From contig CACYJU010000009.1 of NCBI GenBank assembly GCA_902774845.1, forward strand, positions 62,001 to 126,000: 64,000 nt of DNA, read 5' to 3'. Positions 16,967 to 25,860 of the stretch are shown piece after piece. The position numbers were made by a program, and so were the translations under genes. Numbering within the stretch: position 1 is the first letter of the stretch; each line of letters begins with the position of its first letter. The notes beneath the pieces were generated by a model. It made no database searches. It saw only the letters and a program-made list of their open reading frames with translations, and had not been told where the DNA came from. Source of the DNA: an uncultured Bacteroidota bacterium. GTDB lineage: Bacteria; Bacteroidota; Bacteroidia; Bacteroidales; P3.

Positions 16967-19900
16967 ATGACTCCGGAGTCGATAGAACAACCTAAAAAAA
17001 ACAGAATGCCCAAATGGCTGAAGGCCACGCTCATCTCGCTGGGCGGCCTGCTCGGGTTGGTGGTCATAGTGCTGGCGGTCGTATGCTGGCTGGTGTTCAC
17101 CCCGTCGAAGTTGACCGGCATCGTGAACAAGGTTGCGAAAGAGGTGGTCACCTGTGATGTCAACTTCGAAAGGGTCAGTCTTTCGCTTTTCAAGACATTC
17201 CCCTATGCTGGCCTCGATGTGCATAATGTGGCGCTGGTCAATCCGGTGGAGGGGGCTCCGAGCGATACGGTGGCGCATATCGACGACCTCATTCTCGCTA
17301 TCAACGCCAAGCAGTTTGTGTCGCATGGCGATATCGTGGTCAAGCAACTCCTGCTTGAAGGAACGCGGGCCAATATCTATGTGTCGGATGCCGGCGTCGC
17401 CAACTATGACATACTCCCGCCTGATGATGATACTACATCTGAGAGTAAGCCTTTTAAGCTTCCGGATTATATTGATATAGAGAAAGTAAAGATAAGTCAC
17501 CTCAATGCCTGCTTCAATGATTATCAGCATGGGCTTTTTGCCGAGGTGAACGATTTTGGGGCTACGGTCAAAGGCGGTTGGCAGGATGCCAAAGCCAACC
17601 TCGACGCCGAGATAAAGTCGAAAGAGCTTTCGTTTGTGACGGCCGACAGTATGCAGAACGAGAAAATGACGGTCTCTCTCTCGAGTCTTAAGCTGAATGC
17701 TGGCGGCAAGATGAAAGACACCAGTTCGGCTAACGGCAAATTGAAACTCAACGTTACGGACATAGTGTTGCATACTTGCGACACGGCTGGCGCTGAGGTG
17801 CTGTCGACCAGTTTTGACAAACTCAACGTCACAGCTTCGGCCTCTGGGTGGCTCAATGACATGAAGGGTAGCTTGAAAGTGAAACTCCCGAAAGGCGAGG
17901 TGTCGGTGGGTGGCGTTGATTATGTGACCGATGCACTCAAGGCGAAGCAGTCGGATCTGGTTTCGATAGAGGCTCCCTTCCGTCTGAATCTCGACGAGAA
18001 GAAGGTGAGTTTGACCGATGCCGAAGTCAGCCTCTGCGAGTGGGCGCTTACCCTCAACGGCGATGTGACGATGCCCGCAGAGGAGCGTCCGACGGAGATG
18101 GACCTCACCTTCGCTACCAACCGTTGGGATGTGGGGGAACTGCTGAAGGTGCTCCCCGCCAAATTCACCAAGTGGAAGAAAGGTATGGACCTCGATGCTG
18201 ACCTGCAACTCCTTGATGGAAAGGTGATAGGGCAGCTGGGCGACTCGCTCATGCCCAAGGTGGATGCCCGAGTGGAACTGCGTAACGGCAAGTTCTACTA
18301 TCCCAAGGCTGTTCCATACCATATTAATAACATTGCGGGTGATGTCGTGGCCGACCTCGACTTGAGCAAAGGTGGGGTGTCCAATGTGAAGATAGAACAG
18401 TTCGACGCCGATGTTGACAAGAACCACATAAGTGCCAAAGGTCGGCTTACCGACCTGATGGGACGCCAGGATCTGGATGCTGACGTGAAGGCTCGCCTCA
18501 ATATATCCGACCTGGAACCTCTGCTCGACAGCGTGCCGGTGGATGTTCAGGGAAACGCCAATATTGCGGTACATGTGAGAGCATTGCTGAAGAATCTTAC
18601 AGATTTGGACCTCACGAAGATAAAGGCAGATGGATCGGTGGTTGTCGACAAGCTCGATGTGGTTTACGACACCATCCACGCCACCTCGCCGCGTCTTGTG
18701 GTTGACCTGAAGATTCCGGCTGCTCGCCGTACGGCGAAAGTGGGGGAGGTGATGTCGGCTAAGATAACGAGCCAGGTGCTCAATGTGGAGATGCCCAACC
18801 AGAAAATCGACGCCTCGCTCAGCGATGTGGGCATCGACGTGGGCCTGTCGAATGTGCTTCAGAAAGGCACCCCGCTGGCTGTCGCGTTCGATGTCGAGTC
18901 GGCGGCCATCAAAGCCAGCATGGACACCATCAACCTCAACACCAACTCGCTCGCCATAGGCGGCAGCATCAAGTACGACTCGACCAAACAGAATATCCTG
19001 AAAAAACTCAACCCCGACCTCAATATCGAACTGCGCAACGCTCGACTCAAACTCCCGGGCTCCAACGAGCCTTTGGTGATGCCTGTGTTCCGCTTCGACT
19101 ACAGGCCGGAGATATGTCAGGTTAAGGAGCTCGACATCCATTTCGGCATGAGCGACTATCATCTCGACGGCTCGGTCTCAGGTCTTGAAGACTGGCTCAG
19201 CCACGAGGCGATGCTTAAGGGTACGCTCAATTTCAACTCCAACTACACCGACCTCGACCAGCTCCTCGACCTCATAAGTGGCATAGGAGTTGAGAAAGAC
19301 ACTCTCGAGCGGCAACGTCAGGAAGATCATGTGGCTAAGGAGGCCAACCCGTTCATAGTGCCCAAGGATGTGGACTTCCGTCTCAACACCCGCATCAACC
19401 ACACCTCTGCGTTCGGCAACGAACTCAGCTCCGTGGCTGGTGGAATTACCATCAAGGACGGCACCATGATATGTGACCAGATCGGTTTTGTTTGCAAAGC
19501 TGCCAAGATGCAGCTCACCGCCGTCTACAAGTCGCCCCGTGTCAACCATCTCTTCCTGGGCTTCGACTTCCATCTGCTCGACATACAGATTGCCGAGCTC
19601 ATCGACATGATTCCCTACATCGACACAATCGTGCCTATGCTGGCTTCCTTCGACGGCAACGCTGACTTCCACCTGGCAGCCGAGACCTATCTCAACGCCT
19701 ACTACAAACCTAAGATGAGCACCCTCCTGGGAGCTGCCGCCATCACGGGTAAGGACCTCGTGGTGCTCGACAGCAAGACCTTCGACCAGATAGCCAAACT
19801 GCTCATGTTCAAGAAGTCAACGGTCAACAAGATAGACACGCTCGATGTCGAGATCACTGTCTTCGACCGTCAGGCTGAAGTCTACCCGTTCGTCATCACT

Positions 19901-20188
19901 ATGGACAAATATCGTGTGTGTGCCTCGGGTCGTCATAATCTTGATAACGCATACGACTACCATATCGAGCTCCTCAAGAGCCCGCTGCCCACTCGTCTCG
20001 CTGTGGATATCAACGGCGTGATGCCCAAGCTGAACTTCAAGCTCGGCAAAGTCAAATATGCCGACCTCTATAAACCTGAGAAACAGAATGCTGTAGAGCA
20101 GCGTACGATGGCCCTCAAGAACATGATACGCCAATCGCTTGAACGCAATGTCAAAGAGGAAACCCGCAATGCCAAGCGCTTTGATTAG
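16967..20188 (+). CDS. Large AsmA-family protein
   Basis: 1073 aa. A membrane anchor at about 22-44 (ATLISLGGLLGLVVIVLAVV) is preceded by basic residues; the rest is a long periplasmic chain. The N-terminal AsmA signature follows the helix (KLTGIVNKVAKEVV ... FERVSLSLFKTFPYAGLDVHNVAL). The body is the regular beta-strand repeat typical of AsmA/TamB bridges. Such proteins are thought to carry phospholipid between membranes. C-terminal part (FDYHIELLKSPLPTRLAVDINGVMPKLNFKLGK style) matches the AsmA_2 end. Several long antisense frames here are shadows of its high third-position GC. Confidence 0.85.
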   Translation: MTPESIEQPKKNRMPKWLKATLISLGGLLGLVVIVLAVVCWLVFTPSKLTGIVNKVAKEVVTCDVNFERVSLSLFKTFPYAGLDVHNVALVNPVEGAPSDTVAHIDDLILAINAKQFVSHGDIVVKQLLLEGTRANIYVSDAGVANYDILPPDDDTTSESKPFKLPDYIDIEKVKISHLNACFNDYQHGLFAEVNDFGATVKGGWQDAKANLDAEIKSKELSFVTADSMQNEKMTVSLSSLKLNAGGKMKDTSSANGKLKLNVTDIVLHTCDTAGAEVLSTSFDKLNVTASASGWLNDMKGSLKVKLPKGEVSVGGVDYVTDALKAKQSDLVSIEAPFRLNLDEKKVSLTDAEVSLCEWALTLNGDVTMPAEERPTEMDLTFATNRWDVGELLKVLPAKFTKWKKGMDLDADLQLLDGKVIGQLGDSLMPKVDARVELRNGKFYYPKAVPYHINNIAGDVVADLDLSKGGVSNVKIEQFDADVDKNHISAKGRLTDLMGRQDLDADVKARLNISDLEPLLDSVPVDVQGNANIAVHVRALLKNLTDLDLTKIKADGSVVVDKLDVVYDTIHATSPRLVVDLKIPAARRTAKVGEVMSAKITSQVLNVEMPNQKIDASLSDVGIDVGLSNVLQKGTPLAVAFDVESAAIKASMDTINLNTNSLAIGGSIKYDSTKQNILKKLNPDLNIELRNARLKLPGSNEPLVMPVFRFDYRPEICQVKELDIHFGMSDYHLDGSVSGLEDWLSHEAMLKGTLNFNSNYTDLDQLLDLISGIGVEKDTLERQRQEDHVAKEANPFIVPKDVDFRLNTRINHTSAFGNELSSVAGGITIKDGTMICDQIGFVCKAAKMQLTAVYKSPRVNHLFLGFDFHLLDIQIAELIDMIPYIDTIVPMLASFDGNADFHLAAETYLNAYYKPKMSTLLGAAAITGKDLVVLDSKTFDQIAKLLMFKKSTVNKIDTLDVEITVFDRQAEVYPFVITMDKYRVCASGRHNLDNAYDYHIELLKSPLPTRLAVDINGVMPKLNFKLGKVKYADLYKPEKQNAVEQRTMALKNMIRQSLERNVKEETRNAKRFD

Positions 20189-20189
20189 C

Positions 20190-20239
20190 AGTCCGACAAG
20201 TCCGACAAGTCCAACAAGTCCGACAAGTCTGACAAGTCC
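20190..20239. repeat. Word array (AAGTCCGAC, 9 nt)
   Basis: About six units of CAAGTCCGA between the AsmA gene and pckA. The same word is found inside the DUF3987 gene (26392-26534) and near 37572. Confidence 0.8.
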
Positions 20240-20283
20240 TTTAACACATTCACGAATTCACAAATTAACACATTAACAATATC

Positions 20284-21897
20284 ATGAACGAAAAGATTCT
20301 TAAAGAGCTCGCCCAGATGGGTATAACTGGAGTGAAAACCATCCATTACAACCCTTCCTATGAGGAGCTGTACAAATTCGAGATGGACCCCTCGCTCGAA
20401 GGCTACGACAAGGGTCAGCTCACCGAACTCGACGCCGTCAACGTCATGACGGGCATCTATACTGGCCGCTCGCCCAAAGACAAATATATCGTCATGGACG
20501 AGAACTCGAAAAACACCGTGTGGTGGACCACCGATGGCTACAAGAACGACAACCACCCCATGAGCGAAGAGGTGTGGCGTCAGATGCGCGACCTCGCCAA
20601 GAAGCAGCTCTGCAACAAGGAACTTTTCGTTGTCGACGCCTTCTGTGGTGCCAACAAGGACACCCGCATGAACGTGCGTTTCGTCATGGAGGTCGCTTGG
20701 CAGGCCCATTTCGTCCGCAACATGTTCATCAAACCTACCGACGAGGAGCTGAAAACCTTCACCCCCAACTTCACCGTCTATGCAGCAAGCAAGGCTAAGG
20801 TGGATAACTACAAGGAGCTGGGTCTTAACAGCGACACCTGCGTCGCTTTCAATGTCACCTCGCGCGAGCAGGTTATTCTCAACACCTGGTACGGTGGCGA
20901 GATGAAGAAGGGTATGTTCTCCATGATGAACTACTACCTCCCGCTGCAGGGCATCGCGGCTATGCATTGCTCCGCCAACACCGACATGCAGGGCAAGCAC
21001 ACGGCTATCTTCTTCGGATTGAGCGGCACCGGCAAGACCACCCTCTCCACCGACCCCAAACGTCTCCTTATCGGCGACGACGAGCATGGTTGGGATGACG
21101 ACGGCGTCTTCAACTTCGAAGGCGGATGCTACGCTAAGGTCATCAACCTCGACAAAGAGAGCGAGCCCGACATCTACAACGCCATCAAGCGCAACGCCCT
21201 GCTCGAAAACGTTACCGTCGACCAGAACGGCAAGATCGACTTCGCCGACAAGTCCGTCACCGAGAACACCCGTGTCTCTTACCCCATCGACCACATCGAG
21301 AAGATCGTGCGTCCCGTCAGCGCCGCTCCCGCAGCTGAGAATGTTATCTTCCTCTCGGCCGACGCTTTCGGTGTCCTGCCTCCCGTCTCTGTCTTGACCG
21401 CCGATCAATGCAAGTATTATTTCCTCAGCGGATTCACAGCCAAGCTCGCTGGCACCGAGCGTGGCATCACCGAGCCTACTCCCACCTTCAGCGCCTGTTT
21501 CGGTCAGGCTTTCCTCGAACTCCATCCCACCAAATATGCCGAGGAGCTGGTTAAGCGTATGGAGAAATCCAACGCAAAGGCTTACCTCGTCAACACCGGC
21601 TGGAACGGAACCGGCAAGCGTATCTCCATTAAAGATACACGCGGAATCATCGACGCCATCCTCGACGGCTCGATATTGAAGGCTCCCACGAAGAAGATTC
21701 CTTATTTCGACTTCGAGGTGCCCACTCAACTGCCCGGCGTCGATCCCAAGATCCTCGACCCGCGCGACACCTACGCCGACCCCAAGCAATGGGACGACAA
21801 AGCCCGCGACCTCGCCGCCCGTTTCATCAAGAACTTCGAAAAGTTCACCACCAACCCCGCCGGCAGGGCACTTGTGGAAGCCGGTCCAAAACTCTAA
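20284..21897 (+). CDS. pckA: Phosphoenolpyruvate carboxykinase (ATP)
   Basis: Interconverts oxaloacetate and PEP with ATP/ADP; in fermenting Bacteroidota it mostly runs toward oxaloacetate, fixing CO2 for succinate formation. 537 aa. Substrate motif [12 protein letters not shown] near 59-70, kinase-1a P loop [11 protein letters not shown] at about 245-255, kinase-2 IGDDEHGW, and [11 protein letters not shown] near the end. It has its own strong terminator. Confidence 0.96.
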   Translation: MNEKILKELAQMGITGVKTIHYNPSYEELYKFEMDPSLEGYDKGQLTELDAVNVMTGIYTGRSPKDKYIVMDENSKNTVWWTTDGYKNDNHPMSEEVWRQMRDLAKKQLCNKELFVVDAFCGANKDTRMNVRFVMEVAWQAHFVRNMFIKPTDEELKTFTPNFTVYAASKAKVDNYKELGLNSDTCVAFNVTSREQVILNTWYGGEMKKGMFSMMNYYLPLQGIAAMHCSANTDMQGKHTAIFFGLSGTGKTTLSTDPKRLLIGDDEHGWDDDGVFNFEGGCYAKVINLDKESEPDIYNAIKRNALLENVTVDQNGKIDFADKSVTENTRVSYPIDHIEKIVRPVSAAPAAENVIFLSADAFGVLPPVSVLTADQCKYYFLSGFTAKLAGTERGITEPTPTFSACFGQAFLELHPTKYAEELVKRMEKSNAKAYLVNTGWNGTGKRISIKDTRGIIDAILDGSILKAPTKKIPYFDFEVPTQLPGVDPKILDPRDTYADPKQWDDKARDLAARFIKNFEKFTTNPAGRALVEAGPKL

Positions 21898-21914
21898 TAT
21901 ATATCATAAACCAA

Positions 21915-21949
21915 AAAGCCCGAACCTATAAAGGTCCGGGCTTTTTTTC
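21915..21949 (+). terminator. Terminator after pckA
   Basis: AAAGCCCG.ACC pairs with GGT.CGGGCTTT, then seven T. Confidence 0.88.
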
Positions 21950-22001
21950 GTGCGCACTGGCTGTTGGTTTTCCGCCTTTCGGCGTCAGTTTGGTTTAAGG
22001 C

Positions 22002-22084
22002 TTGAACTTTGAACTTTGAACTTTGAACTTTGAACTTTGAACTTTGAACTTTGAACTTTGAACTTTGAACTTTGAACTTTGAAC
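22002..22084. repeat. Perfect heptamer tandem repeat (TTGAACT, about 12 copies)
   Basis: Near-perfect heptanucleotide array; degenerate TTGAACC units follow to 22122. The cleanest satellite in the window. Confidence 0.95.
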
Positions 22085-22131
22085 CAGCAGCAACGCTGCC
22101 TTGAACCCTTGAACCTTGAACCTACCTCGCC

Positions 22132-22857
22132 TTACGCCAGCGTCGTCTCTCCCACGAGGCTGTGGATGACGGTGTTGCCGACGCCTCGCTCCGACACGAG
22201 CAGCGTGTAGAGGTTCGACACTACCGCCTCGTACTCGGCTCCCACCATGTTGGTGAGGTTTCCGAAGATTTCGTCGTCGTTGTCGACGATCTCGAAGGCG
22301 AGGATGTCGTAGCGCTCGGGCGTCTCGAGTACGGCGGGCAGCACGATGTTCTCGGCAGCGGTGCCGAGTTCGACAAGCTGGGTGGTCGAGCCGATGACGA
22401 AGCCCTGGGCGTTGAACGCCACCACCTTGTAGGCCACCTTCGTGCCCTGTGCGCCGCTTATCTGCTGGGTGGCGGAGGTGAAGGTGAGGGTGAAGTTCGA
22501 CGACTCTTGGTTCATCGCCTGGTTCCATCCGGCCACGAAGTTGCGCAGCTGCACGCGGGCCTCGTTGTTGTTGAACTGCGCCATTGCGTGGGCGATCTTG
22601 GTGGCCTTGGAGCGCGACAGCACGGTGTCGCCTATCTTGTGGGCGGCGTTGGCGTCGAGGATGTTGTTCCACAGCGCCGAGAACTGCGACGCCAGCTTGA
22701 ACTTCGCACGGTTTTCGACCTGCGCCTTGGTTTGAGGGTTGCGGACGTGCGACGGGCGTTCGGAGATTACCTGTTTTCCACGCACGATGCTGTAGCGGAA
22801 GCCGCCGAGGGTACCGCTCCATTTAGTTGTGATTGGGTTGTGAGTTGTGTTTGCCAT
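22132..22857 (-). CDS. DUF6266-like protein
   Basis: 241 aa, no signal peptide or membrane segment. The start (GTLGGFRYSIVRGKQVISERP, then RNPQTKAQVENRAKF) matches the glycine-rich, 'NP.T..Q...R..F' opening of DUF6266 proteins, common and usually multicopy in Bacteroidota. The second half is beta-rich. Function unknown. The codon use is GC-rich, like core genes. Minus-strand promoter box TACTTTTG lies at 23057-23064, giving a 200-nt leader full of word repeats. Confidence 0.6.
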   Translation of the reverse strand: MANTTHNPITTKWSGTLGGFRYSIVRGKQVISERPSHVRNPQTKAQVENRAKFKLASQFSALWNNILDANAAHKIGDTVLSRSKATKIAHAMAQFNNNEARVQLRNFVAGWNQAMNQESSNFTLTFTSATQQISGAQGTKVAYKVVAFNAQGFVIGSTTQLVELGTAAENIVLPAVLETPERYDILAFEIVDNDDEIFGNLTNMVGAEYEAVVSNLYTLLVSERGVGNTVIHSLVGETTLA

Positions 22858-22904
22858 AATGTTTGGTTTTAAAGGTTAATAATTTGGTTTGTTGGTTTTT
22901 CGGA

Positions 22905-22976
22905 TCACTGACCACTGACTACTGATCACTGACCACTGAATTGTTTGTTAGTTTTTCGGACCACTGACCACTAAAC
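22905..22976. repeat. Word array (CACTGAC)
   Basis: CACTGACCACTGACTACTGATCACTGACC and a second block; unit 7 nt. A TTTCGTTATC array follows at 22979-23008. Confidence 0.65.
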
Positions 22977-23056
22977 AGTTTTCGTTTTCGTTATCGTTTT
23001 CGTTATCAGTAAGTGCGAAGCCTGGCCAGGCAGAACGTTCGCGACCGTTCATGATG

Positions 23057-23064
23057 CAAAAGTA
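23057..23064 (-). promoter_or_regulatory. Promoter -7 box upstream of the DUF6266 gene
   Basis: TACTTTTG then CA on the minus strand. Confidence 0.6.
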
Positions 23065-23290
23065 CAACCCCGACATTGCGGTCTACGAATGAATGAGGAA
23101 ATTTTTTTTAACTTTTTTGAATGGGTTGAGTTTTAGATGGTTAAGATTTGGGAATTATGACCTTTGACCCTTGAAACAACAGTAAACAGTAAACAGTAAA
23201 CCGTAAACGGCAGCCCCGCTGCCCCCACCTCCCAACCAACGCCGTACCAACGCCCAACCAACGCCCAATAAACTTCCTGCTATGAAATGC
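23065..23290. other. Spacer with two word arrays
   Basis: Holds AACAGTAAACAGTAAA units (23178-23208) and CCAACGCC units (23234-23270). No gene seen. Confidence 0.5.
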
Positions 23291-23445
23291 CATTGTCATC
23301 ATTGTCATCATTGTCAATTGTCATTAAGAAAAATCGGATTGTCATTTTCGCTCACTATAATATAAAATTTATTTTATATTATAGTGGCCGTTTTGACAAT
23401 GTAAAATCGTTAATGACAATCGTGACAATTGACAATCGTGACAAT
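23291..23445. repeat. Inverted-arm element 3 with a 15-bp AT palindrome
   Basis: Left arm 23291-23325 of CATTGTCAT units; right arm 23412-23445 of inverted ATGACAAT/GTGACAAT units. The core is a perfect 15-bp stem (23353-23367 with 23372-23386, loop TTTA) starting CACTATAATATAAAA. A single left-type arm recurs at 28249-28290. Confidence 0.85.
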
Positions 23446-23648
23446 ACGTTGTCTAGTTATTGCAATATCTTTTAGTTCAATGCATTAATCTTTTGTTCAT
23501 AACTTCCTAAAAACCTTCCCCTCTTTCTTCGTAATTTTGTAGCGAACATAAACGGGTTGCATTTGACACATGTTGCTGTCTGGCAACATGTTATTTTTCT
23601 CTCTCTCCTAAAACGAAAAAATAACCATCTTAAACACACACATTTACC

Positions 23649-24079
23649 ATGAAAAACAACCTCGACGACCTTCAGGAATCCCTCTACCGCACAAAACAAA
23701 AAATCAACCGCAACGCGAAAACTGGTCCCGACCCTCTTCGTTCGAACAAGATCTCCAAAGGCTGGAATGCGCTATCTACGAAAACATCCGACTCAAAAAC
23801 GAAAATAAAGCCCTCGAACAACAGCTGGCAGAAGAAAATCGCATACACGAAAAACTCCAACTCCAATACGCCGAGTGGCTCGAACTCATGGGGTTATTCT
23901 TAGATGAAATGTCCCAATCTGACTTCGAAGACTACTTCCGCTCCTACCTCATCGAGGCCAAAACCAACTCCCTCGAGCAGCGCAAGGTCTCCAAAAACAT
24001 CGTAACCGACCTGCTCGCCAACACCCAACGCCAACTTCCCGACGATATCCTCGACCTGCTCGAACGCCTGCTCGACTGA
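23649..24079 (+). pseudogene. Coiled-coil protein split by a -1 frame change
   Basis: The ATG at 23649 opens MKNNLDDLQESLYRTKQKI, but this frame soon turns implausible and stops at 23903. The -1 frame stays open from 23612 to 24079 and encodes a convincing coiled coil (FEQDLQRLECAIYENIRL, NENKALEQQLAEENRIHEKL) followed by SDFEDYFRSYLIEAKTN and a helical end. That frame has no upstream ATG. So one gene of about 140 codons is broken near 23700-23745, or read by a -1 shift; an A-rich run (CAAAAAATC, 23696-23704) lies there but is not an ideal slippery heptamer. A sequencing error is also possible. A TAATTTTG box lies at 23532-23539. Confidence 0.6.
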
Positions 24080-24227
24080 CCTCCAGCTCGACCCTCCAGC
24101 GGGCTCTGCCCCCAGAAGTGGTGCTCTCATGCCTCATCTGGCGGCTCAGCCGTATCTACGCCGTTTCTTTGCAAGGCCTTCCAACGCCTTGCGCATCTTC
24201 TCTCACCCTCTCAAAAACCGAGCCAAC

Positions 24228-25079
24228 ATGAACAACGACAACCCCGACCTCTCCTCCGCCAACCTGCGTATGCGCGAACACGTCGAGCATTATATGTATC
24301 TAAAAGACAATGTTATGCAGCAACCTGTCTCGATGCTCGAACACCACGACGACCTCTGCCGCCTCGTCCTCACCATCGCCGACGACTACCCCGACAGCAT
24401 CGCCCCCAACCCGGGCAAAGTCCTCGACTTCCCAAAGGTCGTCACCGACTCCGACAAAAAATCTTTCTTCGACTTCGAGGCCTTCGTACGCCTCTTCTCC
24501 CGCAACATACCTTACCACGAGCAACTACCCATGAAGGGCGACCACGTCTTTTTCCTCACCCTCTCGCTCTGGTACGAGGTCGCAAAACTCCGCGAGATGC
24601 TCAAAATCAAAGGCGTCAAATTCTCCCGCTTCGACAAGGAGCTGCTCTCCACACAGAAACTCGCCCGCGAACGCCTCCGCCAAGAGGCTCTCCTTCTCGA
24701 ACATCGCAACGCCTCCCGCGACCTGCCAGCCCATTTCTCCTTGTCCGTCCCGCCTAACGTCTCTCTTCCCGACATCCTCCAAGCTCTCAAAGACGAGGGC
24801 TGGCTCGACCCTCGCACTCGCGACGAGGACTGGATATTCCGCCTCACCGGACAAATCCAGCCCAACACCTACCCCTCACAGGAACCCATCCTCTTCCGCA
24901 GCCTCAACCAATGCCGCTACATCGTCAAAAACCTCATATTCCGCAACTCCGACGTCCCCAAGGAGGCTTGGCGCAAGGTCCCTCAGGTCTTCGCCGTCTC
25001 CAAAGGCGACATCTCTCGCGTCCAACAGGCCAACAAAATGCCCTCCGGAAGCAACCGCATCGATTTTTTGTTGGGATAA
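24228..25079 (+). CDS. Hypothetical protein, 283 aa
   Basis: No family recognised. I chose the ATG at 24228 (MNNDNPDLSSANLRMREH) because the upstream in-frame extension is arginine/proline-rich filler. No signal peptide or membrane helix; the protein is charged and mostly helical, with a region KLREMLKIKGVKFSRFDKELL and a C-terminal domain with FRSLNQCRYIVKNLIF. It ends IDFLLG; its stop codon is part of the GGGATAAC word array of the next element. It follows the broken coiled-coil gene and lies in the accessory block before the replication-type gene, so a mobile-element link is possible but unproven. Confidence 0.6.
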   Translation: MNNDNPDLSSANLRMREHVEHYMYLKDNVMQQPVSMLEHHDDLCRLVLTIADDYPDSIAPNPGKVLDFPKVVTDSDKKSFFDFEAFVRLFSRNIPYHEQLPMKGDHVFFLTLSLWYEVAKLREMLKIKGVKFSRFDKELLSTQKLARERLRQEALLLEHRNASRDLPAHFSLSVPPNVSLPDILQALKDEGWLDPRTRDEDWIFRLTGQIQPNTYPSQEPILFRSLNQCRYIVKNLIFRNSDVPKEAWRKVPQVFAVSKGDISRVQQANKMPSGSNRIDFLLG

Positions 25080-25236
25080 CGATGGGATAAAATCGGGATA
25101 ACGATGGGATAACTGGGATAACACCCAACCCCTCCTTCCAGCGCCTCAAAGCCGTCAAACGATTGGCTTTGGGGCGCTTCCGTTTTGAACGTATTTTTAA
25201 CACTTGGGATAACACCTCTGTTATCCCTGTTATCCC
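25073..25236. repeat. Inverted-arm element 4 (GGGATAAC arms) with a GC hairpin core
   Basis: Left arm 25073-25122: five GGGATAAC/GGGATAA units. Right arm 25220-25236: inverted GTTATCCCTGTTATCCC. Core hairpin GCGCC.CAAAGCC (25141-25153) with GGCTTTG.GGCGC (25165-25176). Confidence 0.8.
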
Positions 25237-25259
25237 TTTCGGGGTCTCTCGCAACACCC

Positions 25260-25267
25260 TACCTTTG
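25260..25267 (+). promoter_or_regulatory. Promoter -7 box for the 25388 gene
   Basis: TACCTTTG then CAATCGGTTT; the same CTTTGCAATCGGTTT follows the riboswitch promoter at 35412. Confidence 0.65.
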
Positions 25268-25387
25268 CAATCGGTTTCGAAAGAAACTCGAGTACAAACA
25301 AATTTTTTAACCCGAGTTGAAGTGAGGAGGATGTTCTCGAGTAAATGGCCAAACAATCCGACCTTCTTCTCACAACAACTTTAAATC

Positions 25388-25810
25388 ATGAATAAACAAA
25401 AGAAAAACACCCGCAATCATGTCACTGGTCACAAATCACAGGTCACTCCCCAGCGTACTCCTATCCCGGCACCGAACACCTCGCTCAAAGGCTTCATGGA
25501 CCTCACTAAGACCGAGGACGGCCTTAACATCATGGACTTCGTGTGCCTCGACTATGTGGAGATGGAGCCTTTCATCGCCGAATGCAAGGTGCAGGCAATG
25601 CGCGACGGATATGTCTACATCACCGAACGTCCGCGACGCAAGCGCAACACGCCCATCTTCCGCGAGGACAACAGTTCGCTGACCTTAGGCCGCGACGGCA
25701 AGTACTACTTCGTCTTCACGATGGAGAAGAAACGCCTGAAAGACCTCCCCGACGAGCTGGTAAGACAGGCAAAAGCCATCGCCCAGAAAGTAACCATTAG
25801 CATCCGTTAG
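25388..25810 (+). CDS. Hypothetical protein, 140 aa
   Basis: Small basic protein of unknown family. The first 30 residues are low-complexity and contain VTGHKSQVT, encoded by GGTCACA word repeats (25421-25446); a nearly identical peptide, encoded by the same word, is found in the unrelated gene at 55283. The likely folded part runs from about residue 33 (SLKGFMDLTKTEDGLNIMDF) to the end, with TERPRRKRNTPIFREDNSS and a helical tail. It precedes the DUF3987 gene by 50 bases and probably shares its transcript. Confidence 0.6.
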   Translation: MNKQKKNTRNHVTGHKSQVTPQRTPIPAPNTSLKGFMDLTKTEDGLNIMDFVCLDYVEMEPFIAECKVQAMRDGYVYITERPRRKRNTPIFREDNSSLTLGRDGKYYFVFTMEKKRLKDLPDELVRQAKAIAQKVTISIR

Positions 25811-25825
25811 CAATTCACATTTGTC

Positions 25826-25856
25826 AATTCACTAATCACTAATCACTAATCACTAA
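25826..25856. repeat. Word array (AATCACT)
   Basis: Four TCACTAA units directly upstream of the ATG at 25861. Confidence 0.65.
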
Positions 25857-25860
25857 AATC

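Noticed and set aside
16964..19162. 732-codon open frame opposite the AsmA gene
   Set aside because: Antisense shadow; histidine- and arginine-rich without domain structure, while the plus strand has an AsmA signature and a membrane anchor.
20185..21789. 534-codon open frame opposite pckA
   Set aside because: Antisense to an unmistakable PEP carboxykinase; begins and ends in word repeats.
22002..22084. Possible CRISPR-like array
   Set aside because: Unit is 7 nt without spacers; plain tandem repeat. No cas genes in the window.
25163..25384. 73-codon frame in element 4
   Set aside because: Lies across the GGGATAAC arm and a promoter box; peptide coded by repeats, no supporting signal.
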